Assembly (NCBI GenBank): GCA_035578905.1
Contig: JAQJVL010000001.1
Location: forward strand, 6,982,488-7,046,487
DNA length: 64,000 nucleotides
Reading direction: 5' to 3'
DNA from: Stictocephala bisonia
Taxonomy: Eukaryota; Arthropoda; Insecta; Hemiptera; Membracidae
Part shown: positions 33,686 to 45,291 of the stretch, piece by piece
Position numbering within the stretch: position 1 is the stretch's first letter
Layout: each line of letters starts with the position of its first letter
Translations under genes and position numbers: made by a program
Notes under the pieces: generated by a model
Databases searched by the model: none
Told to the model about the DNA's origin: nothing
Seen by the model: only the letters and a program-made list of their open reading frames with translations

Positions 33686-34904
33686 CTACTACTGCCGAAA
33701 TGCCAATAAGAACACACACACACACTGTTGAGACAGAAATAAGTTTCGACTTCGTGAAGTTCAATTTAGACACGGTAAATGTCTTTAAACAATATAAGCG
33801 TGTTCTCGTAACGTCAACCGTGGATTATCTTAATACAATAAATAAATTAACAATGGCCAAATCCAAATTTTTAAACGTTTTAACACAGTTAATTTAAGTC
33901 CTCATGAACGTAATTTCCAACTTAAGAGAGAATCCTGGTGGCCTAACTAAGTGGGGGGGGGGGAGGTTATGGGGATACATACCCAAGAGTCGTGAAATAT
34001 AAATACTGTAAATTTCTATAGCAGCAACCCAACTGTACATAATACAGTAAAGTTGATTATAAATACAAAACTTTAATTATTTGAAAATGTTTAACACCTT
34101 AACAGTTTTTTTTTTTTCAGAATAACAGAAATTTTAATTAATGTATTGTAGTTTACTAATAAACTTTAAAAATTAAATTGGAAATATTCAACACAATAAA
34201 AAGATTAATGTGACCAAAATGTTGTAACGAAAACACTAAAATATCATTATATATATAAAAAAAAAACGTATAAGTTGTCCGGGACCAGTCCCCGGAACTT
34301 CCTCAATTTTGAGTCAAGTTTACCCCAACCCTCCGCCTGGTAAAGTATGCTCTAGAATCAGTCGTCCTCCCCTAGGTAAGACCTACTACATAAAAGGAAG
34401 TTAAGCTACTGCACTTCTATCCGGAATTATTTTGCCGAGCTTCCCATCAAATGCGTGTTTGTTTTTGCATATCTGTTTCATCTATATTTATTTATTCTCT
34501 ACATGTTTATAATTTAAGTCGTGGAGAATTAATTGTACGGAAATAAAAAAACAGAATAAACTAATACCTGGACAGCTAACAAAGAAAAAAGAAACCACAA
34601 GTTTCTTCATAATCATAAAAATCGGTCTGGTGGTTTTATGGACTCGGGCTGGGGTGACTTGTGAACAATACTTCTCCTTTGTCTCTCTGGAGCTGGTAAA
34701 CAAGTGAGATTGAACCTCTTTACATGACTTATCTGAGAGAGGCTGACAGTAAACGGTGCCTTTGATAGCCTATCTGCGGCCTGTCATCGACGCACGCTAC
34801 GGTCTGTTGGCTGAGCCAAAGCCTATCAACCACGTAACTCATTAAAGAAAACTAAAACGATTCAACACACTATCCAACTATAACTGTATTATTGTTTGAA
34901 GATG
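33686..34904. other. intron 1 segment; CA microsatellite and homopolymers only
   Basis: (CA)n at 33712-33725, a G run at 33952-33963, and otherwise AT-rich. TGTCCGGGACCAGTCCCCGG at 34276-34295 is a short inverted repeat. No gene seen. Confidence 0.55.
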
Positions 34905-37900
34905 TTCCAAACAACATAAACCTATATTTGTATCACATCCTAACCATTATCGACACATAATTGTATCATATCCTAACCGTTATCGACTTATCACTGTATC
35001 ATATCCTAACCATTATCGAACCATCATGTATCATATCCTAACCATTATTGACATATCATTGTTGTATCATATCCTAATAATTATCGACCTATCACTGTAT
35101 CATATCCTAACCACTATCGACCTATAATTGTACCGCAACCTAACCACTATCGACCTAAAATTGCATCCTATTCTAACCTCTATTGACCTATCACTGTATC
35201 ATATCCTAACCACTATCGACCTATAATTGTACCGCAACCTAACCACTATCGACCTAAAATTGCATCCTATTCTAACCTCTATTGACCTAGGATTGTATCA
35301 TATCCTAACCACTATTGACTTATAATTGTACCATAACCTAACCATTATCGACCTATAATTGCATTCTATTCTAACCACTATCGACGTATAACTGTACCAT
35401 TATAGGTCGATTTATAGGTTGATGTACGATAGGTATCATAAATATCCATCGTATATTATGATACAATTATAATTGTATCGACCTATAATTGTATCCTATT
35501 CTAACCACTATCGACCTATAATTGTACCATTTTAGGTCGATTTATAGGTCGATGTACGATAGGTAGGCCTATCATAAATATCCATCGTTTATTATGATAC
35601 AACTATAATTATATCGACCTATGATTGTATCCTATACTAACCACTATCGACCTATAATTGTATCCTATCCTAACCACTATCAACTTATACTTGTATCATA
35701 ACCTAATCACTATCGATCTTTAATTGTATCCTATCCTAACCACTATCGACCTATACTTGTATCATAACCTAATCACTATAGACCTATAATCGTATCCTAT
35801 CCTAACCAATATTGATCTATGATTGTATCCTATACTAACCACTATCGACCTATAATTGTATCCTATCCTAACCACTATCGACTTATACTTGTATCATAAC
35901 CTAATCACTATCGACCTATAATTGTATCCTATCCTAACCACTATCGACTTATACTTGTATCATAACCTAATCACTATAGACCTATAATCGTATCCTATCC
36001 TAACCAATATTGATCTATGATTGTATCCTATACTAACCACTATCGACCTATAATTGTATCCTATCCTAACCACTATCGACTTATACTTGTATCATAACCT
36101 AATCACTATCGACCTATAATTGTATCCTATCCTAACCACTATCGACCTATACTTGTATCATAACCTAATCACTATAGACCTATAATCGTATCCTATCCTA
36201 ACCAATATTGATCTATGATTGTATCCTATACTAACCACTATCGACCTATAATTGTATCCTATCCTAACCACTATCGACTTATACTTGTATCATAACCTAA
36301 TCAATATCGACCTATAATTGTATCCTATCCTAACTATCGACTTATACTTGTATCATAACCTAATCACTATCGACCTATAATTGTGTCCTATCCTAACCAC
36401 TATCGACTTATACTTGTATCATAACCTAATCACTATCGACCTATAATTGTATCCTATCCTAACCACTATCGACTTATACTTGTATCATAACCTAATCACT
36501 ATAGACCTATAATCGTATCCTATCCTAACCAATATTGATCTATGATTGTATCCTATACTAACCACTATCGACCTATAATTGTATCCTATCCTAACCACTA
36601 TCGACTTATACTTGTATCATAACCTAATCACTATCGACCTATAATTGTATCCTATCCTAACCACTATCGACCTATACTTGTATCATAACCTAATCACTAT
36701 AGACCTATAATCGTATCCTATCCTAACCAATATTGATCTATGATTGTATCCTATACTAACCACTATCGACCTATAATTGTATCCTATCCTAACCACTATC
36801 GACTTATACTTGTATCATAACCTAATCACTATCGACCTATAATTGTATCCTATCCTAACTATCGACTTATACTTGTATCATAACCTAATCACTATCGACC
36901 TATAATTGTGTCCTATCCTAACCACTATCGACTTATACTTGTATCATAACCTAATCACTATCGACCTATAATTGTATCCTATCCTAACCACTATCGACTT
37001 ATACTTGTATCATAACCTAATCACTATAGACCTATAATCGTATCCTATCCTAACCAATATTGATCTATGATTGTATCCTATACTAACCACTATCGACCTA
37101 TAATTGTATCCTATCCTAACCACTATCGACTTATACTTGTATCATTACCTAATCACTATCGACCTATAATTGTATCCTATCCTAACCACTATCGACTTAT
37201 ACTTGTATCATAACCTAATCACTATAGACCTATAATCGTATCCTATCCTAACCAATATTGATCTATGATTGTATCCTATACTAACCACTATCGACCTATA
37301 ATTGTATCCTATCCTAACCACTATCGACTTATACTTGTATCATAACCTAATCACTATCGACCTAACCTATAATTGTATCCTATCCTAACCACTATCGACT
37401 TATACTTGTATCATAACCTAATCACTATCGACCTATAATTGTATCCTATCCTAACCACTATCGACTTATACTTGTATCATAACCTAATCACTATCGACCT
37501 ATAATTGTATCCTATCCTAACCACTATCGACTTATACTTGTATCATAACCTAATCACTATCGACCTATAATTGTATCCTATCCTAACCACTATCGACTTA
37601 TACTTGTATCATAACCTAACCACTATCGACCTATAATCGTATCCTATCCTAACCAATATTGATCTATGATTGTATCCTATACTAACCACTATCGACCTAT
37701 AATTGTATCATAACCTAATCACTATCGACCTATAATCGTATCCTATCCTAACCAATATTGATCTATGATTGTATCCTATACTAACCACTATCGACCTATA
37801 ATTGTATCATAACCTAACCACTATCGACCTATAATCGTATCCTATCCTAACCAATATTGATCTATGATTGTATCCTATACTAACCACTATCGACTTATAC

Positions 37901-38315
37901 TTGTATCATAACCTAACCACTATCGACCTATAATCGTATCCTATCCTAACCAATATTGATCTATGATTGTATCCTATACTAACCACTATCGATCTATAAT
38001 TGTATCATAACCTAATCACTATAGACCTATAATCGTATCCTATCCTAACCAATATTGATCTATGATTGTATCCTATACTAACCACTATCGACCTATAATT
38101 GTATCCTATCCTAACCACTATCGACTTATACTTGTATCATAACCTAACCACTATCGACCTATAATTGTATCCTATCCTAACCACTATCGACTTATACTTG
38201 TATCATAACCTAATCACTATCGACCTATAATCGTATCCTATCCTAACCAATATTGATCTATGATTGTATCATAATCTAACCACTATCGACTTTTATTTGT
38301 ATCATAACTACTTTA
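34905..38315. repeat. 3.4-kb tandem array, about 33-bp unit with higher-order structure
   Basis: Units follow CCTAACCACTATCGACCTAT, AATTGTATCCTAT with many variants. The marker variant CCAATATTGATCTATGATTG occurs at 35806, 36004, 36202, 36529, 36727, 37054, 37252, 37653, 37752, 37851, 37950, 38049 and 38247. Its spacings of 198, 327, 401 and 99 bp are about 6, 10, 12 and 3 units. This is a higher-order repeat with segmental amplification. Two inverted insertions with TTATAGGTCGATTTATAGG lie at about 35400-35470 and 35525-35610. Confidence 0.97.
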
Positions 38316-38618
38316 GGGGAATAGAAAATGTTTTGAGACGCGGCAAAGTAAGGCTTTATTTGTAGATTCTTAGAGAATCACAAGTACGTCTAATTCAGGA
38401 ATAATACAGGTACAATGTTATGTATCAAGCTCAATATGGATTTCCAATTTAAGAATTCTTCAATTATATAAAATGGATATTGCAGCAAACATCTTATAGC
38501 TCTCTCTTCATGGCATTACTTCTGTTCTATGATTTGATGCCTTCAGGAAGGTTATTAAAAAGCTTGAATCCCATAGCCTATCTATACGATCTTTCTCTTA
38601 ACACAGTTCCGTTCTATA
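38308..38618 (-). mobile_element. LINE 3' end fragment (reverse transcriptase C-terminal tail and 3' UTR)
   Basis: On the minus strand a frame reads AMGFKLFNNLPEGIKS, the conserved KLYNxLPxxIK tail found at the C-terminus of jockey/CR1-type LINE ORF2 proteins, preceded by GTVLRERSYR. The rest is 3' UTR. It is about 80 percent identical, in inverted orientation, to 42796-43118. It begins at the end of the 33-bp array. Confidence 0.82.
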
Positions 38619-38650
38619 TGCTTATAAGGTTAAATCTGTAGCTCGTACAA

Positions 38651-39433
38651 GGCCGGTATACACGCTCGCATTTACTTGCGCACATGCGTGCGCATACCTA
38701 ATGTGCGCAAATAAATGTGTAAACCCCAAAACTGTCCACACGCACAATTCTAACCTCACATTTCTAGGCACACATTTGTCAACTCTCAGTCTGTTACAAG
38801 CAGTTAAGCAGTATTGAGGAAGTTCTTATTCTTTCTATGATTGCTTTTTTAATTGTTAAAAAGTGCCGTGCCAAATTTAAACGGGAACGTACAGATCGAC
38901 GTTCAAGATTGACAAGACAGTAAGTGGTTACAAAGAAGAGAAACATTTAGTCAAATAAATCTACTGAGTTAATTGCTTAGAGAGCCAGAAGATTGGAAAA
39001 ACTATTTAAAAATGGACAAACAACCATACAATAATTTTTTGCAGTTGGTCACTCCATACAACAGCAATTACACCCCATTAAAGACTGGTAGCTACACTCA
39101 GACTTTTAGCAACTGGTAGAAGCTACAAGGATATGGAGTACTCAGCAATACTTCTGTAAAAAATTCCCTTTGTCTAAAATATACCATAGCTACAAGTACA
39201 CGCGACGAATTTCTAACCAAGAACGATACGCCAAATTTGCCGATAACTGCGCCTAGATGTGAGCACATTTCGAGAGGAGCGTCCACAAGCACCAACTTTT
39301 ATGCGGTCGTTGCACACATGTGCGCACTGCTGAGATTCACTCAAATATGCGGTCTACATGCACACATTTTTGTTTGCGTAAATCAGGTTTGCGCAAACAT
39401 GTGCGCAAGTAAATGTGTGCGAGTAGACAGGCC
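38651..39433 (+). mobile_element. PIF/Harbinger-type element, internally deleted, 783 bp
   Basis: Ends pair over about 45 bp: GGCCGGTATACACGCTCGCA, TTTACTTGCGCAC on the left and the complement GTGCGCAAGTAAATGTGTGC, GAGTAGACAGGCC on the right. Inside, plus-strand frames give YLKMDKQPYNNFLQLVTPY and LATGRSYKDMEYS, which correspond to the N-terminal part of Harbinger-type transposases (Y/F-x-x-LLxLVTP, then TLRFLATGxSYxxLxF). Stops and frameshifts interrupt it, and the DDE catalytic region is absent. It is a dead derivative. The 3-bp TWA target duplication is TTA on the right and CAA on the left, so decayed. Confidence 0.85.
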
Positions 39434-39700
39434 TTAAGTGAACGACTGTGCAAGAGTGTGTCGTACAATGATTAGTGAACGACCGTGTACGAGTGCGTCG
39501 TACAATGGTTAGTGAACGGCCGTGTAAGAGTGCGTCGTACAATGGTTAGTGAACGGCCGTGTAAGAGTGCGTAGTACATTGGTTAGTGAGCGGCCATGTA
39601 AGAGTGCGTCGTACAATGGTTAGTGAGCGGCCATGTAAGAGTGCGTCGTACATTGGTTAGTGAACGGCCGTGTAAGAGTGCGTCCTACAATTGTCAGTGC
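39434..39700. repeat. minisatellite, 37-bp unit, about 7 copies
   Basis: TTAGTGAACGGCCGTGTAAG, AGTGCGTCGTACAATGG. It begins exactly at the right end of the Harbinger element. Confidence 0.95.
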
Positions 39701-40959
39701 GTGGGGAGGAACAAACCTGGCACGGTCGTGTAAACAGAGTTCATAGTTAGCCCATGTTTAGTCTGGCCATTCCAGAGGCCGACCCCTTCCCAGTGAGTCC
39801 AGAAATCGCTGTAAAACTAAGATGGTCAACGCTCAGCAACTGGAGTAGAGAGATATGGGGAAATGCATCGCACAGGACTAATCTGATATTTAAACTTCAT
39901 ACAAAAGCCATCACGTTAATAAACACTGTATTAACAATGCTCTAGTTATCGAACTGGACATACGATCACACGTATCCAAATTGAAATTTCAGTAAATCTT
40001 ACAAGCACATATGAATATTTATGTCTTAGGTCTATTATTTATACAAATTGTCAAAGTTGTATAAAACAAATAGGTATATGAAAATATATAAAAGCTTTAA
40101 AAGGGACTGTAGTTAAATATGTCTACTGTTCTATAAGTAAGAGCTCTCCTTTTTTGGCTAAGGACAGAAGTTGTTCCTATGATGGCACAGGACATTTATG
40201 ATAATTTTTTTTCTATTTTGAACAAAAAAGACCAGAATGTTTTTTCATTGTACATCAAATTTACACCATGGTATGATTGCATTTTTCATAGACCTCCTAG
40301 TTTCTTAGAAAACAACCTTCAAACTCGGGTGCACATAATTTATGCACCTACAGTATTATAGTAAATTATATTTGATAAATTTATACTGTCACTGTCGAAG
40401 TAATCAACACTGTCGAGTAAACTTTCACAACTTCATATTTGGAAATAATTTCTTGATCCAATTTATATACATTCAAATTCACGCAATGATGGCCTATCAT
40501 TAAATATTGAATGGGTCTATTCGATTTTGTTTAACAAATTTCAAACTTGCGCATAATTTCTCCGACAACTTTTGTTACAGCCGTTTTATTTTAACATATG
40601 TGGAATTGCTACTACCGGCGGCATCGCACAAACAATTCTGTCCAAGGGTGGCATTACAAAATGAGCATGAGCAGTCTACTTGGAAGACCTCACCAAAGAA
40701 TTAGATTTAGTAAATATTTGAAGTTGGAGGTTGAGGCGTCAAATTACAAAGTCATTAGGATGGAACTAAACTTAGAGGGGGAAAAAAGAAAATGAAAATA
40801 TTTCAAACTTGATGACAGAATATCAAGATGTTCAAAACGATACGACGAAGATCGTAACGTGGGAAAATGTTAAACATAATGCCCTACATTTTAGAACTAG
40901 GCTGAGTAGTTCCATTGTACTTGTAATAATGTTGGTGAGTTTTATTTAATTATAAATAT
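39701..40959. other. intron 1 segment, nothing recognised
   Basis: AT-rich. Short open frames on the plus strand (40179-40361, 40507-40795) have no recognisable domain and could be remnants of the LINE 5' part or random. Confidence 0.5.
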
Positions 40960-42545
40960 ATTGCCACGATTCTCACATATTTTTTCTATTATACCAGCTT
41001 CACCATTTTCGATATGTCTTATTAATATTCCATCTTGCCTCAAGACCTTAATTGTTAAACCTCTTTACAAGAAAGGCGACTCCAATGAACCAAAAAACTA
41101 TCGTCCAATTTCTATTCTTTCAACATTTTCAAAGGTATTAGAAAAGTTATTCTTCAAAAGACTTACAACTTTTTTAGAATCTAAGGATCTTCTTTTTAAT
41201 AAACAATTTGGCTTTAGGAAAAATCTTAGTACACTTAATGCCATGTTTAGTTTTATTTCTGATATTTCACATGCCTTAGATAAGAGACAGCACACAATGG
41301 GTATTTTCTTTGATCTTACCAAGGCCTTTGATGTGGTTGATCATAGAATCCTATTAGAAAAAGTGGACTCCTTTGGTTTAAGAGGAAAAGCATTACAATG
41401 GATCAAGTCCTACTTATTAGGACGAAAGTAGTTTGTGCATATTCCTTTTATTGATGCCCTAGGTTGCATCCATAAACAAGTATCAAGCGAGGTGTTTGTT
41501 CATACAGGCGTACCTCAAGGGTCCGTCCTTGGGCCAATCTTATTTCTTATGTATATTGATGATCTACATCTTAACATAAGAAATTCCAAGCTCTGTCTTT
41601 ACGCAGATGATACATCGATTTCCATATCTAACAATAATGAAGACCAGCTTCAGATTGACACTCTTATTCAAAGCAGTTCTCTACTTCAGTGGATATCTGA
41701 GAATCATCTTTTTGTGAACATGTACAACACTAGCCTCATCGAGTTTAAATTAATTCTAAATCAAATTTTTACAATTTCTCCAGTATTCTGATTGGTGATG
41801 CAGAAATTTTATCTAGTGATTATACTATATTTTTGGGCCTGGTGATTGATTTAAATCTGACCTTTAAAAAACATATAGACAGTTTGCAGCAAATTACACA
41901 GTGGAATTTTTTTACTTCAGAGATTTTTAATGTTTTCATATAGAGACATTTGATTTCAGCGTACTACGGATGTGTCTACCCACACTTAGTCTATGGACTC
42001 CCAATATGGGGCGCTGAATGCTCAAGGGTGAAATGCATTTTCACATTGCAAAAAAAGGCTCTGAGAGATACTTGGATTGCCCCGAAATAAATATTTTAGG
42101 GGACTTTTCCGACGTAACAAATTACTTACTTTCCCTTCACTATATATCTTGGAAACCCTTATGTTCACGAAGAAATATATTCACCTTTTCCATCTAAAAT
42201 CACATGCTCTTCGAAATTTAAATAATATAGATATTCCCCGCCACAATAGTACTTTTTATAAAAAACACTCCACTTACAACTGTGTTAAGTTGTATAATAA
42301 GTTACCAAGGTTCTTGAAGGCTGAAGCGTGTGTGCATGTTTTTAGAAAAAGATTGAAAATTGTTTTATTGGAAAAAGAATATTATTCAGTTTCTGACTAT
42401 TTACAAGATACAATAATAGATAGTAAGCATAAGTTACATAGTTATAATTTATGAATTATAAATAGTTTATATAAATGAAATGTTGTGTAATAGGTTAAGG
42501 AAGACGTTTGTCAATGACAATCTTGTTTTTATGACAATAAACTTT
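40960..42545 (+). pseudogene. broken non-LTR retrotransposon (jockey/CR1-like LINE), reverse transcriptase part
   Basis: A 5'-truncated LINE ORF2. The first segment (about 40961-41431) shows the RT fingers and palm: LYKKGD, NYRPISILSTFSKVLEK, QFGFRK, FDLTKAFDVVDH (the first catalytic Asp region). After an in-frame TAG at 41429 the frame resumes with GVPQGSVLGPILFLMYIDDL and the catalytic LYADDTSI box (41435-41791). A frame change near 41790 leads to FLGLVIDLNLTFKKHID. After more stops, 42077-42454 gives the C-terminal region with FRGLFRRNKLLTFPSLYILE and VKLYNKLPRFLK. The 3' UTR ends with AATAAA and GATTTGATTTTT-like repeats near 42545. The endonuclease and ORF1 are missing, so the copy is dead. 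Confidence 0.92.
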
Positions 42546-42795
42546 ATTGGATTTGATTTTTACAGGATTTTTCTTCGTCATATTGATTTTTATAGGATTG
42601 TTTTTGTTTTGTTGTAATAATTTTAACTAAAATATTTGACAATAAATAGTCACTACGGTTTATATCACGATTACTAGTTTCTTGGAAAGTTTGGAGATTC
42701 TCTTCAAACATGTTCGCAAACTGGACACTACCTGACTCAGGATCCAAACCCCTCCCCCCTATTTGTTCGCAAATTGGACTGTTCCCAAACTGGAA

Positions 42796-43118
42796 GACAC
42801 GGAACGGTAGGCCTACTGTATTAAGAGAAACATCGTATAGATAGGCTATGGGATTCAAGCTTTTTTAATAACCTTCCTGAAGGCATAAAATCAAAGAACA
42901 GAAGTAATGCCATGAAGAGAGAGCTATAAGATGTTCGCTGCAATATCCATTTTATATAATTGAAGAATTCTTAAATTGGAAATCCCTATGAAACTTTATA
43001 CATAACACTGTACCTGTATATTATCCCTGAATTGGACGTAATTTTCATTCTCTAAGAATGTACAAATAAAGCCTTAGTTTGCCACGTCTCAAATATTTTA
43101 TATTCGCCTGAAGTAGTG
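42796..43118 (+). mobile_element. LINE 3' end fragment, second copy
   Basis: A plus-strand match to the 38.3-kb fragment in inverted orientation. Here the run of T in the KLFNN codons has one extra base, so the frame splits; NNLPEGIKSKNRSNAMKREL follows in the shifted frame. A separate insertion from the LINE just upstream: that one has its own KLYNKLP tail at 42.3 kb and a different 3' UTR. Confidence 0.82.
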
Positions 43119-43834
43119 TGAATCGAAGGGTGTTGTGCCTAAAAATGCCCTGATTATTTGCTCCCTAATTGATATTGAAAATAATTTCAACAATGCATTC
43201 AAGTCGGCATTGTTGCGATTATTTTACATTACGCACAACACACAACCATTGCATATAGAAGGAAAAATTCGCGCAAAAAATTAATCTGCAATTAAAAGAT
43301 AGGATTAAAGTGTAGAGAAAAACTAGTTTCAAGTTTAAATGGCGAGACGTGTGTTTCAAGGCCACGTTTGAGGGAGCGACCGCGCGCCCTCCATTCACCG
43401 CCGATCTACAACCTTCCGCTTGCGACCGTGCCAACACTTCTAAAATAATGCATCTCTCGCGACTGCTAAAACTTTATTGTCGTCATCAGATCGTACGTTG
43501 TTTGGGGTTGAGAAAAACAAACAAAGTCTAAGGCTTTGTCCACATATCGTACATAGCAGGTAATTTACTGTTTATCTACTGGACATTTTATCATGTATCG
43601 CAAGGATATAAAAACATTTTCTTTAATCCTAAATATACTTCGATAGTCTATTATTTTTGGAAAGAGCACACTATGCATTATTTCAAGTTTTTGAAATTCA
43701 ATGGGCTAATTTTGAAAGTTGTTAAAATTAGGGGGGAGGGGGGAAGCCGGGAAAATTATGAAAATGAGGAAAACGGAACTATTTTTTCGTTCAAAGTCTG
43801 CGTTGTTGGTAACATATAAATGTAACGTTGTGGG
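43119..43834. other. intron 1 segment; GC-rich spot at 43365-43450
   Basis: The spot GGGAGCGACCGCGCGCCCTC lies inside open frames on both strands, but neither has a family signature or splice pair. The rest is AT-rich. Confidence 0.5.
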
Positions 43835-44256
43835 CACTCAAATTATTCGGAATTTCGTCCTGGTCACAAATGTGGCAAGGGTTTTGCAATCCGATAGTTA
43901 TTAAGCATGTTAGAGCATTGTCTGGTTCTAAGGTTTAATTGGTCATGTCAGGTTTGGTTGGGTTATGTTAGGTCTGGTTAGGTTATGTTAGGTTTGGTTG
44001 GGTTATGTTAGGTTTGGTTGGGTTATGATAGGCTTTGGATAGTTTTTATTAGGTCAGATTAGTACAAACTAATTAATAAAAACAGCTTAACCTTAGCACT
44101 AACAGAATTAACCTAACCTACTTTACAAAACCAAACCAAACATAATCTAAAAAAACATAACATTATCTTTTCCCGAGGAACACTCTTATTAATAATGGTG
44201 CTATTAAACCCCTTTACATATTCTTGATCGGGACAAAATTTCACATGATTTGGGTA
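43835..44256. mobile_element. MITE family 3, copy 2 (TTAGGTT-rich core)
   Basis: The left end CACTCAAATTATTCGGAATT, TCGTCCTG and the right end GGGACAAAATTTCACATGAT, TTGGGT pair imperfectly. The core holds repeated GGTTATGTTAGGTTTGGTTG and, inverted, AACCTAACC. CCCTTTACATATTCTTGATC near the right end matches CCCTTGACATATTCTTATAA of copy 1. Confidence 0.72.
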
Positions 44257-44949
44257 CGCACAATGCAATATTTTAGTAAAATACTATTTGTATACATACA
44301 GCAGGTAGGCCTACAGGGATCACAAAAGCACAACTTAAGTAACATGTACATGTATCAAAAAAAATACATACACTTTCAGGAAATATATTGTTTCTTAGGT
44401 CTATTTAAAGAATTGTTATTATATACGGGTAAAACAAGTACGATAACCATGCATATAACCAAATCTTTTTATAACCATAGTAATACGTAATAATAGGATT
44501 CGTAGTGACGAATAAATGTATCAAAACCGGTAAAAGTCTACAGAATGACGTCGTTTGTCTCAGTGGAAACAAATAAAAATATAACCTTTGGAGTTTAACT
44601 AGCTTAAATCATACTCCTGGTCTCCAAAGAAGAATAACGTGTGACAGAGCGACATTGTCGCAGAACGAAAGAGATGGCTGCAGAAATAATCTAATTGAGC
44701 AATTATTTTTCCGTGTTCCAAAATTACACCATTAATTTCTGCAGAACGATACCTGGTTTTGTCTATAAACAATTAATTAGAACCGTGTTAGCAGTGTAAC
44801 TTAATAACAAACTGTAAACTGACTCATTCAGAATGTCATGTGATATTTGCGTCATTTGCGATTTTACGAAATGAACTGCAGTGAGATGGAAGTCAAGAAT
44901 CGGTCACCTTCAACACATGCCCAAGTTCGCATTAACTCTAACCGCCGTC
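44257..44949. other. intron 1 segment, nothing recognised
   Basis: AT-rich; no supported feature. Confidence 0.6.
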
Positions 44950-45291
44950 TAGAGATGGGTAAAGTTAATTCATATGCAAGACTAGTACACGACCAAATCG
45001 TTAACTGTAATGAACTAGTTCAAAATGACGAAACGAACAACGACTTGTACAAGCGACTTTATAGTTTTTATATGAACTCAGTTTCAAAGACACTTTTATT
45101 ATTAATCTTGTAAATTTTTTCAAACAATATCCTTCAAATTTCAGCTTTTATTACTAATATTGATAAAAATAAATAATTAAATTGTTAATGATTTGTCAGT
45201 GTTCCTTCCCAAATCTGATATTCACTTTGAATTGAACTAGTTCACTCGTTCACTAATTCATTGTCTCAATCGTTCGTGAACTACCCATCTA
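44950..45291. mobile_element. hAT-like MITE candidate, 342 bp
   Basis: TAGAGATGGGTAAAGTTAAT at the left and the complement of TTAGATGGGTAGTTCACGAA at the right. The ends TAGAGATGGG are typical of some hAT elements, and the interior has several GAACTAGTTCA palindromes. No clear 8-bp target duplication. An open frame of 88 codons overlaps the left end without recognisable homology. Confidence 0.42.

Noticed and set aside
34905..38315. Telomeric CCTAA sequence
   Set aside because: CCTAACC appears once per 33-bp unit and is not a continuous CCTAA array; it is an intronic minisatellite.
40179..40795. Host gene fragments upstream of the LINE
   Set aside because: Short frames with no recognised domain; they may be LINE 5' debris or chance.
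44847..45113. 88-codon plus-strand frame
   Set aside because: Overlaps the end of an inverted-repeat element and has no recognisable family.
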